Shown here one piece after another: positions 16,440-25,093 of a DNA stretch of 64,000 bases. Within the stretch, counting starts at the first letter, position 1. Every line of letters begins with the position of its first letter. The position numbers and the translations under genes are program-made. Source of the DNA: Gemmatimonadetes bacterium T265 (GTDB lineage Bacteria; Gemmatimonadota; Gemmatimonadetes; Gemmatimonadales; Gemmatimonadaceae); the NCBI GenBank assembly GCA_019973575.1, contig BPUI01000001.1, forward strand, positions 1,054,001 through 1,118,000, read 5' to 3'. Below the pieces are notes generated by a model. It made no database searches. It was not told the origin of the DNA and saw only the letters and a program-made list of their open reading frames with translations.

Positions 16440-19400
16440 ATGAATTTCGTCGCCCCGTTCATCCGGCGGCCGGTGATGACCACGCTGTTCCTGCTGTCGC
16501 TCTTGGCGGCGGGCTTCTTCGCGTGGCGCTCGCTGCCGGTGAGCGACCTGCCCAACGTCGACTACCCGACCGTCACCGTCAACGCGTCGCTCCCCGGCGC
16601 GAGCCCCGAGACGATGGCCTCGTCCGTGGCCACGGTGCTCGAGAAGCAGTTCTCGACCATCGCCGGCATCGACAACATGACGTCGTCGAGCACGCTCGGC
16701 TCGACGTCGATCACGATCCAGTTCTCCCTGGACCGCGACGTCGACGCGGCCGCGCAGGACGTGCAGGCGGCGATCAGCGCGACGCTGCGCACGCTGCCGC
16801 AGGGCATCATCCCGCCCTCGTACCAGAAGGTGAATCCGGCCAACACGCCGATCCTCTACGTGACGCTCTCGTCGCCGACGATGAAGCTGTCGGACGTCGA
16901 CGAGATCGCGGAGACCAACCTCGCGCAGCAGATCTCGACGATCAACGGCGTCGCGCAGGTGCAGGTCTTCGGCGCGCAGAAGCGCGCGGTCCGGGTGCAG
17001 ATGGACCCGCGCCGCCTGGCGCTGCTGCAGCTGGGCACGCAGGACGTCGCGACCGCGGTGGCCGCGCAGAGCCCCAACCTGCCGAGCGGCACGCTCTACG
17101 GGCCCAACCGGGCGTACGTGGTGCAGGCCAACGGCCAGCTGAGCGAGGCCTCGGAGTTCGGCAACCTGGTCGTGACGTACCGCAACGGCGCGCCGATCCG
17201 CCTGCGCGACGTGGCCAACGTCGTCGACGGCGTGCAGAACGACAAGACGGCCGCGTGGTTCGGCAACCCCGAGGCCGGGCGGCCGATCACCCGCTCGATT
17301 ACGCTCGCCATCCAGCGCCAGCCGGGGACCAACACGGTCGAGGTCGCGGACAACGTCAAGGCGCTGCTGCCCAAGCTCACGGCCAACGTGCCGGCGGGCA
17401 TCAACATGGCGATCCTGTACGACCGCTCGCAGACGATCCGCGAGGGCGTGCGCGACGTCGAGCTCACGCTGCTGCTGACGCTCGCGCTCGTCGTGCTCGT
17501 GGTGTTCCTGTTCCTGCGCTCGCCGCGCGCGACCGCGATCCCGTCGCTCGCGCTGCCGCTGTCGATCGCCGGGACGTTCGCGGCGATGAAGGCGCTCAAC
17601 TACTCGCTCGACAACCTGTCGCTCATGGCGCTGACGCTGGCCGTGGGCTTCGTCGTCGACGACGCGATCGTCGTGCTCGAGAACATCGTGCGCCACCGCG
17701 AGATGGGCAAGGACGCGATGACGGCCGCGCTGGACGGGTCGCAGGAGGTCGCGTTCACCGTGCTCTCGATGACGCTCTCGCTCTCGGCGGTGTTCCTGCC
17801 GCTGCTCTTCATGGGCGGGATCATCGGGCGGCTGTTCCGCGAGTTCTCGGTCACGATCGCCGTCTCGATCCTGATCTCGGGCGTGGTGTCGCTGACGATC
17901 ACGCCGATGCTCGCCTCGCGCTTCCTGAAGGACGCCGCCCCCGAGGCGGCGGGCGACGAGGGGCAGCGCCTCGCGGACCCGAAGACGGGCGAGCAGGCGC
18001 ACGCGACGGCGACCGGCGCGCCCGTGCCAGCGCAGGCCTCGGCGAACGCCGGGCAGCCGTCGCTCGCGCACCCGTCGGGCAACCCGGCCGCGTCGGCCCA
18101 GCACAAGGACTCGCTGCACGACGAGGCGCCGCGGATCCTGCGCCCCGCGCTCGACCTGTTCGAGCGCGGCTACGAGTGGGTGCACCGCACGTACGAGCGC
18201 ACGCTGCGCTGGACGATGCACCACCGCCCGCTCGTGCTCGCGCTCTCGGCGGTCACGCTCGTCGGCACGTACTTCGTGTACAAGGCCGTGCCGACGAGCT
18301 TCCTGCCGAGCGACGACACGAGCTTCCTGACGGCGACCACGTTAGGCGCGCAGGGCGCGAGCTTCGAGGACATGGTCGCGCACCAGCAGCAGGCGGCGCA
18401 GATCGTCCAGCAGGACCCCAACGTCGCCGCGTTCGTGAGTTCCGTCGGCTCGTCGTCGCAGGGCAACCAGGGGCGGCTCGTGATGCGCCTCAAGGACCCC
18501 AAGGCGCGCGCGCTCGACGCCGACGCGGTAGCGCGCGAGCTGACGGGGAAGCTCAACCGCATCCCCGGCCTGCAGAGCTTCGTGCAGAACCCGCCGACGA
18601 TCCAGATCGGCGGGCGGCAGACGGCGGCGCTCTACCAGTTCACGATGCAGGGCACCGACCTCAAGTCGCTCTACGCCGCGGCGAGCGCGCTGCAGCTCCG
18701 GCTGCAGAACTCGTCGCTCCTGAGCGACGTGACGAGCGACCTGTTCCTCTCCAACCCGACCGCGTCGCTCGCGATCGACCGCGCCCGCGCGGCCGCGTAC
18801 GGCGTGAGCGTGCAGACGATCGAGCAGACGCTCTACGACGCCTACGGCGCGCGCCAGGTGTCGACGATCTACACGCCCACCAACCAGTACTGGGTGGTGC
18901 TGGAGCTCCAGCCGCAGGACCAGCGCGACCCGAGCGCGCTCAACCTGCTCTACGTCAAGAGCACGACCGGCGCGTCGGTGCCGCTCGGCTCGGTGACGAC
19001 GACGGTCGACACGGTCACGCCGCTCTCGGTCAACCACTCGGGGCAGGTGCCCTCGGTGACGATCTCGTTCAACCTGCGCGCGGGCGTCGCCCTCGGCACG
19101 GCCACGCAGTACGTCGAGCAGCAGGCCGCGCAGGTGATCCCGGCGTCCTCGTCGATCATCACCAGCTTCGGCGGCACGGCGCAGGCGTTCCAGTCGAGCC
19201 AGGCCGGGCTGGCCGCGCTCCTCGTACTCGCGATCCTCGTCATCTACGCGATCCTGGGCGTGCTCTACGAGAGCTTCATCCACCCGATCACGATCCTCTC
19301 GGGGCTGCCGTTCGCGGTGTTCGGGGCGCTGCTCGCGCTCTACGTGTTCAACCAGGAGCTGTCGGTCTACGCCTTCATCGGCCTCGTGCTGCTGATCGGC

Positions 19401-19856
19401 CTCGTGAAGAAGAACGCGATCATGATGGTCGACTTCGCGGTCGAGGCCGAGCGGACGCGGAACCTCGACCCCGAGGAGAGCATCTTCGAGGCGTGCCTGG
19501 TGCGCTTCCGGCCGATCACGATGACCACGCTCGCGGCGATCGTCGGCACGCTGCCGATCGCGCTCGCGCTCGGCGCCGGCGCCAAGAGCCGCCAGCCGTT
19601 AGGCATCGCGGTCGTCGGCGGCCTGCTCTTCTCGCAGCTCGTCACGCTGTACCTGACGCCGGTGATCTACACGTACCTCGACACGCTGCAGCAGCGCTGG
19701 GCGCACCGGAAGGCGAGGGGCACGGTGGCCCGGCCGGGGCAGGACGCGGGCGACGACGACCGCGGCGACCAGGGCGGGCGCGGCGTGCCGACGCCGGCCC
19801 CGGCGCCGCGGCCGGTGCCGCAGCCGCTGCCGGCCGCCGCGGCGGTCCGGGCCTAA
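16440..19856 (+). CDS. RND multidrug efflux transporter, inner-membrane pump (HAE1/MdtBC type)
   Basis: Proton-driven multidrug exporter of 1138 residues, slightly longer than the usual 1030-1060. The N-terminus MNFVAPFIRRPVMTTLFLLS is typical, the first helix leading into SDLPNVDYPTVTVNASLPG. The proton-relay aspartates are in LAVGFVVDDAIVVLENI (about 406-407). The second half repeats the pattern, with LVKKNAIMMVDFAVEAER. An extra hydrophilic insert of about 70 residues (about 500-573, rich in Ala, Gly and Pro) lies after the sixth helix region, before the second hydrophobic half. The C-terminal tail is Asp/Gly then Pro-rich. It works with the upstream adaptor and TolC-type channel, likely under control of the fused TetR domain. 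Confidence 0.95.
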   Translation: MNFVAPFIRRPVMTTLFLLSLLAAGFFAWRSLPVSDLPNVDYPTVTVNASLPGASPETMASSVATVLEKQFSTIAGIDNMTSSSTLGSTSITIQFSLDRDVDAAAQDVQAAISATLRTLPQGIIPPSYQKVNPANTPILYVTLSSPTMKLSDVDEIAETNLAQQISTINGVAQVQVFGAQKRAVRVQMDPRRLALLQLGTQDVATAVAAQSPNLPSGTLYGPNRAYVVQANGQLSEASEFGNLVVTYRNGAPIRLRDVANVVDGVQNDKTAAWFGNPEAGRPITRSITLAIQRQPGTNTVEVADNVKALLPKLTANVPAGINMAILYDRSQTIREGVRDVELTLLLTLALVVLVVFLFLRSPRATAIPSLALPLSIAGTFAAMKALNYSLDNLSLMALTLAVGFVVDDAIVVLENIVRHREMGKDAMTAALDGSQEVAFTVLSMTLSLSAVFLPLLFMGGIIGRLFREFSVTIAVSILISGVVSLTITPMLASRFLKDAAPEAAGDEGQRLADPKTGEQAHATATGAPVPAQASANAGQPSLAHPSGNPAASAQHKDSLHDEAPRILRPALDLFERGYEWVHRTYERTLRWTMHHRPLVLALSAVTLVGTYFVYKAVPTSFLPSDDTSFLTATTLGAQGASFEDMVAHQQQAAQIVQQDPNVAAFVSSVGSSSQGNQGRLVMRLKDPKARALDADAVARELTGKLNRIPGLQSFVQNPPTIQIGGRQTAALYQFTMQGTDLKSLYAAASALQLRLQNSSLLSDVTSDLFLSNPTASLAIDRARAAAYGVSVQTIEQTLYDAYGARQVSTIYTPTNQYWVVLELQPQDQRDPSALNLLYVKSTTGASVPLGSVTTTVDTVTPLSVNHSGQVPSVTISFNLRAGVALGTATQYVEQQAAQVIPASSSIITSFGGTAQAFQSSQAGLAALLVLAILVIYAILGVLYESFIHPITILSGLPFAVFGALLALYVFNQELSVYAFIGLVLLIGLVKKNAIMMVDFAVEAERTRNLDPEESIFEACLVRFRPITMTTLAAIVGTLPIALALGAGAKSRQPLGIAVVGGLLFSQLVTLYLTPVIYTYLDTLQQRWAHRKARGTVARPGQDAGDDDRGDQGGRGVPTPAPAPRPVPQPLPAAAAVRA

Positions 19857-19888
19857 CGCAGCACAACCCAACGCCTCCGCGCGCCGCG

Positions 19889-20647
19889 ATGAGCCACTAC
19901 CCGCCGGTCCCCGAGCAGATCACCCCGACGCCGGTCGTCCCCGGCGTCTGGGACCTGCCGATCAGCATCGTGCACGCGTACCTGATCGCCGACGGCGACG
20001 CGCCCGGCGCGCCGCTGGCGCTGGTCGACACCGGCCTCCCCGGCAGCGCGCGGGCGATCCTGAGCGGGGTCGCCGCCCTCGGGCGCCGGCCGGAGGACGT
20101 GCGCTGGATCGTCGCGACCCACCTGCACGTGGACCACACGGGCAGCCTCGCGGAGCTCAAGCGCCTGACCGGCGCCGAGGTGATGATGCACCCCGCCGAC
20201 GCGGCGATGGTGGCCGAAGGGCGGGGCGGGCGGACGATGCACGAAACCCCCGCGCCCGGCTCCGCCACGTTCGTCGCGGGGTTCGACCCCGCGACGCGGC
20301 GCATGGAGCCGTGCGCGACCGACCGGCCGCTCGCCGACGGCGACGAGCTGCCCTTCGCCGGCGGTGTGCGCGTGGTGCACGCGCCGGGGCACGCGGCCGG
20401 GCAGGTGGCGCTGCTGGTCCCGGGCGCGGGCGGGGTGCTGGTGGCCGCCGACGCGCTGGCCAATGGCAACGGCCTCGGCTGGAGCCTGGGCTACGAGGAC
20501 CTCGTGTTAGGCGCCGCGTCGGTCGGGCGGCTCGCCGGCCTGACGTTCGACGCCGCGGTGTTCGGGCACGGGGATCCGCTCGTGGGCGGGGCGGACGCGC
20601 GGTTCCGCGAGGCGGCGCGAACGGTTTTCGGCGCGGGCTCGGCCTGA
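19889..20647 (+). CDS. Metallo-beta-lactamase-fold hydrolase
   Basis: A 252-residue cytoplasmic metal-dependent hydrolase. The zinc motif is ATHLHVDHTG (about 77-86), with further ligands in HAPGHAAGQ and FGHGDPL. The glyoxalase II/hydrolase branch is more likely than an antibiotic beta-lactamase because no signal peptide is present. It lies 32 bases after the RND pump gene on the same strand and may share its transcript. The substrate is unknown. Confidence 0.82.
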   Translation: MSHYPPVPEQITPTPVVPGVWDLPISIVHAYLIADGDAPGAPLALVDTGLPGSARAILSGVAALGRRPEDVRWIVATHLHVDHTGSLAELKRLTGAEVMMHPADAAMVAEGRGGRTMHETPAPGSATFVAGFDPATRRMEPCATDRPLADGDELPFAGGVRVVHAPGHAAGQVALLVPGAGGVLVAADALANGNGLGWSLGYEDLVLGAASVGRLAGLTFDAAVFGHGDPLVGGADARFREAARTVFGAGSA

Positions 20648-20703
20648 GGACGCCTCGGCGGTAGCTTGCGGGCGGACCCGGGCCCGCCTTCGACGGAGGT
20701 TAC

Positions 20704-21300
20704 GTGGCGACCATCCTGCAGCCCGCGGCCGTCCCGAAGCGGATGACCGCCGAGGAGTTCCTCAACTACCCGTGGGGGGACACCCCCGTGGAGCTCGTGC
20801 ACGGGGAGGTGCGCGTGGCACCGTTCCCGGCCGGCGCGCACGCGCACGTAGTCGACAACATGTACGGCGCGCTCCGTGACTACGTCCGCGCGCACCAGCT
20901 CGGCCGCGTCTACGGCGACAACACGGGCTACGCACTCCCGCATCGGGACGACACGATCCGCGGGCCGGACGTGTCGTTCGTCCGCGCGGGGCGCCTACCC
21001 GACGAGCTTCCCCTCAAGGGCCTGTTCCAGATCGCGCCCGACTTCGGCGTCGAGGTGCTCTCGCCCAGCGACACCTACGCGGAGGTCGCCGAGAAGCTCG
21101 ACGATTTCTTCTCGGCCGGCGTCGAACTGATGTGGCTGCTCGACCCGCGCCGGCGCCGCGTCGAGGCGGTGGCCCCGGACGGCGCGCGGCGCACGTTCGC
21201 CGAGCGCGGGGCCGCCGAGGTCGCGGACGCCGCGCCCGTGCTCCCGGGGTTCACGATGGCCGTCGCGGACGTGTTCGCGGGCGTCGCGCGCGAGGCGTAA
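20704..21300 (+). CDS. Uma2-family PD-(D/E)XK-like protein, copy 1
   Basis: A 198-residue protein of the Uma2 (DUF820) family, a restriction-endonuclease fold of unknown role that is expanded in some bacteria. Family landmarks are MTAEEFLNYPWGDTPVELVHGEV, GPDVSFVRAGRLPD and FGVEVLSPSDTYAEVAEKLDDF, which supply the Asp, Glu and Lys of the putative nuclease core. WLLDPRRRRVE follows. The GTG at 20704 is preceded by GGAGGT. It is closely related to the copy at 22.9 kb (both contain GPDVSFVRAGRLP). No partner gene suggests a specific role. Confidence 0.82.
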   Translation: MATILQPAAVPKRMTAEEFLNYPWGDTPVELVHGEVRVAPFPAGAHAHVVDNMYGALRDYVRAHQLGRVYGDNTGYALPHRDDTIRGPDVSFVRAGRLPDELPLKGLFQIAPDFGVEVLSPSDTYAEVAEKLDDFFSAGVELMWLLDPRRRRVEAVAPDGARRTFAERGAAEVADAAPVLPGFTMAVADVFAGVAREA

Positions 21301-21342
21301 CACGTCGGCGCGCGGCGCCCGTGGGCGCCACGCCGTCGGACG

Positions 21343-22755
21343 TTAGGCCATCTCCTCCTGCGGCGCCGGCCCGCGGAACGCGTCCTTCCCCGCCACCGCG
21401 GCGAGCGTGGCGGGCCGCCCGGTGCGCGCCGCCTCGTAGATCGCCGCCTGGACGCGGTGGTCCTGCACGCCCTCCTCGCCCGGCGTATACGGCTGGCGGT
21501 TCTCCCGCACGCACTGCGAGAAGTGGTCGGCCTCGCGCGCGAACTGGCTCTTCTGCGACATCGGCAGCTCGGCGATCCGCTCCTGCCCGTTCTCCGCACG
21601 CGCGGCGCGCATGCGGAGCCCGTCGTAGCTGAACGCCGGGTCGACCTCCACCCAGCCGTCCTCGCCGTTCACGCGGTAGCGGCGCGACTGGTGAATGCCG
21701 TAGCTCGTCGAGCAGTTGGCGAGCGTGCCCGACGGGAAGCGCATCGACCAGACGACCGTCTCCTCGACCTCGCGGAAGCGCGGGTCGTCCTTGGGGTCCA
21801 CGAGCTGCGCGCGGACCTCGACGGGCTCCTCGCCGGTGAGGAAGCGCGCCGTGTTGAAGCAGTAGATGCCGACGTCGGGGAGCGCGCCGCCCCCGGCGAG
21901 CGCGAGCTTCTGCCGCCACTGCGTCGGGTCGCCCTGCGCCTGGCCGTTGGCCATCTCGATCAGCGTGATCTTGCCTAACGGCCCGCGCCCCGGGCCGGAG
22001 TCGCGCACCATGCGCATCGCCGCGCGGTTGTGCGGCTCGTACTGGATGCGGTAGGCGACCATGAGCCTGCGCCCCGCCGCCGCGCACGCCCGCACCATGC
22101 GCTCCGCGTCGGCGACGTTGGTCGCCATCGGCTTCTCGCAGAGCACGTGCTTGCCCGCCCCCGCCGCGCGCACCACCTGCTCGGCGTGCAGCGCGTTGGG
22201 CGTCGCGACGTAGACCGCCTCGACCGCGCGGTCGTCGCGCAGCCGGTCCCACTCGTCGTAGCCGTAGACGCGGCGCGGGTCGAGCCCGTACTGCGCTGCG
22301 ACCGCGCGCCCTTTGTTCGGGTCCCCGGTCATCACGGCGACGAGCTTGGAGCGCTTCGACTCTCCCATCCCCGGGATCATCTGCGTGAGCGCGATGCGGC
22401 CGAGCCCGATCACGCAGTAGCCGACGCGCTGGTCCGGCGGCTCGGGGGTGGGCGGGCCGCCCTCCTTCCGCTCGGTCGACTTCTGGGTCGGCGGGAACTC
22501 GACCTTGGGCGGCTGCGCGCCGGGGCCGTTCCCGCTCCCGGGCGTGGTCTGGCCGCGGTCGACCGGGGCCTGGGCGCGCGCCGTGCCCCCGTCGAGCAGG
22601 GTAAGCGCCCCGCCGGCGATCGAGAGCGCGCCGAGTCCGGCGCCGGCGTGGGCGAGGAAGTCGCGGCGCGACGAGTCGATCGCGGGGGCGACGGCGGACG
22701 CGTCGCCAGCGCCGGCCTGGGCGGCGTCGGGCGAGCGGGACAGGGCGTCGGACAT
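21343..22755 (-). CDS. Gfo/Idh/MocA-family oxidoreductase with Tat signal
   Basis: NAD(P)-dependent sugar or cyclitol oxidoreductase of 470 residues. The N-terminus carries a twin-arginine signal, SSRRDFLAHAGAGLGALSIAGG, so the folded enzyme is exported with its cofactor, as known for glucose-fructose oxidoreductase. The Rossmann motif is VGYCVIGLGRIALTQ and the catalytic-region motif is CEKPMATNVADAERM. A Pro-rich linker separates the signal from the domain. ATG 22755 is chosen because it gives the complete Tat signal. It ends in GCC-TAA inside a GTTAGGC heptamer. Two Uma2 genes flank it on the other strand, without obvious functional link. Confidence 0.88.
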   Translation of the reverse strand: MSDALSRSPDAAQAGAGDASAVAPAIDSSRRDFLAHAGAGLGALSIAGGALTLLDGGTARAQAPVDRGQTTPGSGNGPGAQPPKVEFPPTQKSTERKEGGPPTPEPPDQRVGYCVIGLGRIALTQMIPGMGESKRSKLVAVMTGDPNKGRAVAAQYGLDPRRVYGYDEWDRLRDDRAVEAVYVATPNALHAEQVVRAAGAGKHVLCEKPMATNVADAERMVRACAAAGRRLMVAYRIQYEPHNRAAMRMVRDSGPGRGPLGKITLIEMANGQAQGDPTQWRQKLALAGGGALPDVGIYCFNTARFLTGEEPVEVRAQLVDPKDDPRFREVEETVVWSMRFPSGTLANCSTSYGIHQSRRYRVNGEDGWVEVDPAFSYDGLRMRAARAENGQERIAELPMSQKSQFAREADHFSQCVRENRQPYTPGEEGVQDHRVQAAIYEAARTGRPATLAAVAGKDAFRGPAPQEEMA

Positions 22756-22863
22756 GAGGGGCGCGCGGGTACGAAGTGGTCGTCCGAAGTGGGCGCGCCC
22801 GCACCGCGCGGGCGCCGGTCCGAGCGCTTGCACGGGGCGCACCACGCACGCGCCTGACGCTGG

Positions 22864-22869
22864 TATACT
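22864..22869 (+). promoter_or_regulatory. Possible -10 box for the second Uma2 gene
   Basis: TATACT sits 33 bases before the GTG start at 22903, in an otherwise GC-rich gap, followed by GTGAGGAGAG as ribosome site. No convincing -35 element is seen, so this is tentative. Confidence 0.35.
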
Positions 22870-22902
22870 TCGGTCCCTTCACCGCGTGAGGAGAGTCCCG
22901 TC

Positions 22903-23595
22903 GTGGCCACAGCCGTCGCATCAGCCCTCGTGCCCGCCGCGCCGGCGGTCGGCGACACACCGGACGACGCATCCGACACGGTCTACGTCGGTGGCTATGC
23001 GGTGCCGCGGTACATGACGCTCGAGCAGTTCGAAGACTTCCCGTTCGCCGGCGACGAGCGGGTCGAACTCGTCCTGCGCGAGGTACGCGTGTCGCCACTG
23101 GCCGGCGGGTCGCACGGCTGGATTGTGCGCAACGTGTTCCTGGCGCTGTACGCCCACGTCGCGGCGGGCAAGCTCGGCGAGGTGTTCGGCGACGGGGCGG
23201 GGTACGTGCTGCCCAACCTGCCGCACACCCTGCGCGGCCCGGACGTGTCGTTCGTCCGCGCCGGGCGGCTGCCGCCACTCATCCCGCTCGAGGGCGGCCT
23301 CCGCCTGGCGCCCGACCTGGTCGTCGAGGTGCTCTCGCCGCGCGATACCTACGTGGCGGTCGACGAGAAGCGCGAGCAGATGTTCGAGGCCGGCGCCGGG
23401 TGTTGGTGGCTCGTCGACCCCCGGCGGCTCCGGGTCGAGGTCCACGTGCCCGGCGAGCTGCGCCGCGTGCTGCGCGAGGGCGAGACGCTCGGCGGCGCGC
23501 CCGTCCTGCCCGACTTCGCGATGCCCATCGCGGACGTGTTCGCGGACGTGTTCGCGGGGGTGGAGCGGCCGGCCCGGCCGCCTCGGAACGCCTAA
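22903..23595 (+). CDS. Uma2-family PD-(D/E)XK-like protein, copy 2
   Basis: A 230-residue paralogue of the protein at 20.7 kb. Shared landmarks are MTLEQFEDFPFAGDERVELV, GPDVSFVRAGRLPPLIPLEG, LVVEVLSPRDTYVAVDEKRE and WWLVDPRRLRVEV. An extra N-terminal segment of about 35 residues precedes the domain. The GTG start at 22903 follows GAGGAGAG; an ATG at 23014 would remove the extension, so the true start is uncertain. The gene ends in GCC-TAA within the recurrent heptamer. Function unknown. Confidence 0.8.
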   Translation: MATAVASALVPAAPAVGDTPDDASDTVYVGGYAVPRYMTLEQFEDFPFAGDERVELVLREVRVSPLAGGSHGWIVRNVFLALYAHVAAGKLGEVFGDGAGYVLPNLPHTLRGPDVSFVRAGRLPPLIPLEGGLRLAPDLVVEVLSPRDTYVAVDEKREQMFEAGAGCWWLVDPRRLRVEVHVPGELRRVLREGETLGGAPVLPDFAMPIADVFADVFAGVERPARPPRNA

Positions 23596-23616
23596 CGCCA
23601 GCCCGCGGGCGCGGGC

Positions 23617-25068
23617 CTACCGCGTCGCCGGCACCGCGTCCGCCGCGTCGGGTGCGGGCGGCGCGAAGACGTTCCCCGGCGCGAGGATCCCGCGCGGGTC
23701 CAGCTCGCGCTTGAGCGCCCGCATCGCGCCGAGCTGCACGGGCGAGAGCTGCAACGGCAGCCAGCGGCGCTTGAGCTTCCCCACCCCGTGCTCCGCCGCG
23801 ACCGTGCCCCCCATGCCGAGCACGTGGCGGAGCGTCGCGGCCACCGCCTCCTCCACCCGCTCCAGCTCCGCCGCGTCGCGCGCGACGAAGTGCTGGTGCG
23901 GGTGCCCGTTCCCCGCGTGCCCGAACACCGCCGCGACCTCGACCCCGTGCGCGCGCGCGATCGCCGCCGACGCGTCGAGCGCCTCGGCGAGCCGCGCGTA
24001 CGGGACCGCCCAGTCCGTGCTCACCTTGCGCCCGCCCGCGGCGCGGTAGCGCGCCGCGCGCTCGTTGAGCGTCGCCGGCACCGCGTGCCGCATGCGCCGC
24101 GCGTCGCGCAGCGCGCTCTCCCCCTCGAACACCTGCACGTCGTCGGCGAGCGCGTCGTGCCGCTCGGCCAGCTCCAGCCAGCGGTCGAGCGCGGCCTCCC
24201 CCGCGTGCTCCTCCTCGAGGTAGACGTAGGCCGCCGCGCCCTCCCCCCACGACCCGCCGAAGAGCTGCCGCGCGTAGTCCCGGGCGATCGCGAAGGCCGG
24301 CGCGTCGAGGTACTCCAGGCAGCGCGGGTCTAACGCGCCCGCGTCCCGCGCCGAGCGTGCCTCCGCGACGAAGGCGAGCGCGCCCGCCGCCGTCCGGAAC
24401 GGCACGCCGAGCCCGGTCACCGCGCCGGGGAGCGGCAGCAGGTCGAACTCCGCCGCGAGCACCACGCCTAACGTACCCTCGCTGCCCACGAACCAGTCGA
24501 CCGGGTCGTGCGCCATCGCGTAGCCGGCCGTGTTCTTTTCGAGCCGCGGCCGGCGCAGCTCCAGCACGCGCCCGTCCGCGAGCGCGACCGTGAGCCCCCG
24601 CACGTGCGCGCGCGTCGCGCCGTACTTGAGCGAGCGCCCGCCGCTCGCGTTCGCCGCGACCGCGCCGCCGACCGAGCACTCCTCCTCGCTCGTCGGGTCG
24701 GGGGCGAGGAGGAAGCCGTGCGCGGCCGCCGCGCGCTTCACGTCGCCCAGCAGCGCGCCCGGCTCGGCGCGGATCGTCCGCGCCGCGGGGTCGACGTCGA
24801 GGACGCGGTCCATCGCGCGCAGCGAGAGCACCGTCCCCACGTCGGTCACCGCGCCGCCCGAGTAGCCCGTGAGCGCCCCCGCCGGCGTGACCGGCGCGCC
24901 GGCCGCGGACGCCGCCCGCAGCACCGCGACGACCTCGTCGGCCGTGGTCGGGCGCGCGACGGCTTCGGGGGTGAGGACGAGGCCGGACGCGTCGGCCGCG
25001 AACGCGGTGCGGACGCCGAGGTCGTCGGTGGTCGAGGGGAGCGTGGGGGCGGGCGCGAGGAGGGACAT
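23617..25068 (-). CDS. FAD-linked oxidase (GlcD / D-lactate dehydrogenase type)
   Basis: Flavoprotein 2-hydroxyacid dehydrogenase of 483 residues. The PCMH-type FAD-binding domain covers about residues 25-210, with GALTGYSGGAV, APDPTSEEECSVGGAVAANA and NTAGYAMA. The C-terminal substrate/cap domain includes VFGHAGNGHPHQHF, the metal-binding His motif of the lactate/glycolate group, and GGTVAAEHGVGKLKRRWL. It probably oxidises D-lactate or glycolate; glycolate would yield glyoxylate for the class V aminotransferase. No GlcE or GlcF partner is adjacent. It is divergent from an aminotransferase gene with only 25 bases between starts. Confidence 0.88.
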   Translation of the reverse strand: MSLLAPAPTLPSTTDDLGVRTAFAADASGLVLTPEAVARPTTADEVVAVLRAASAAGAPVTPAGALTGYSGGAVTDVGTVLSLRAMDRVLDVDPAARTIRAEPGALLGDVKRAAAAHGFLLAPDPTSEEECSVGGAVAANASGGRSLKYGATRAHVRGLTVALADGRVLELRRPRLEKNTAGYAMAHDPVDWFVGSEGTLGVVLAAEFDLLPLPGAVTGLGVPFRTAAGALAFVAEARSARDAGALDPRCLEYLDAPAFAIARDYARQLFGGSWGEGAAAYVYLEEEHAGEAALDRWLELAERHDALADDVQVFEGESALRDARRMRHAVPATLNERAARYRAAGGRKVSTDWAVPYARLAEALDASAAIARAHGVEVAAVFGHAGNGHPHQHFVARDAAELERVEEAVAATLRHVLGMGGTVAAEHGVGKLKRRWLPLQLSPVQLGAMRALKRELDPRGILAPGNVFAPPAPDAADAVPATR

Positions 25069-25093
25069 GCGCCGGAAGATAGATTCTGCCGCC

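Noticed and set aside
16523-19888. Open frame of over 1100 codons overlapping the RND pump
   Set aside because: It is an out-of-frame shadow of the pump gene caused by high GC content; only its end (the metallo-hydrolase from 19889) is a real gene.
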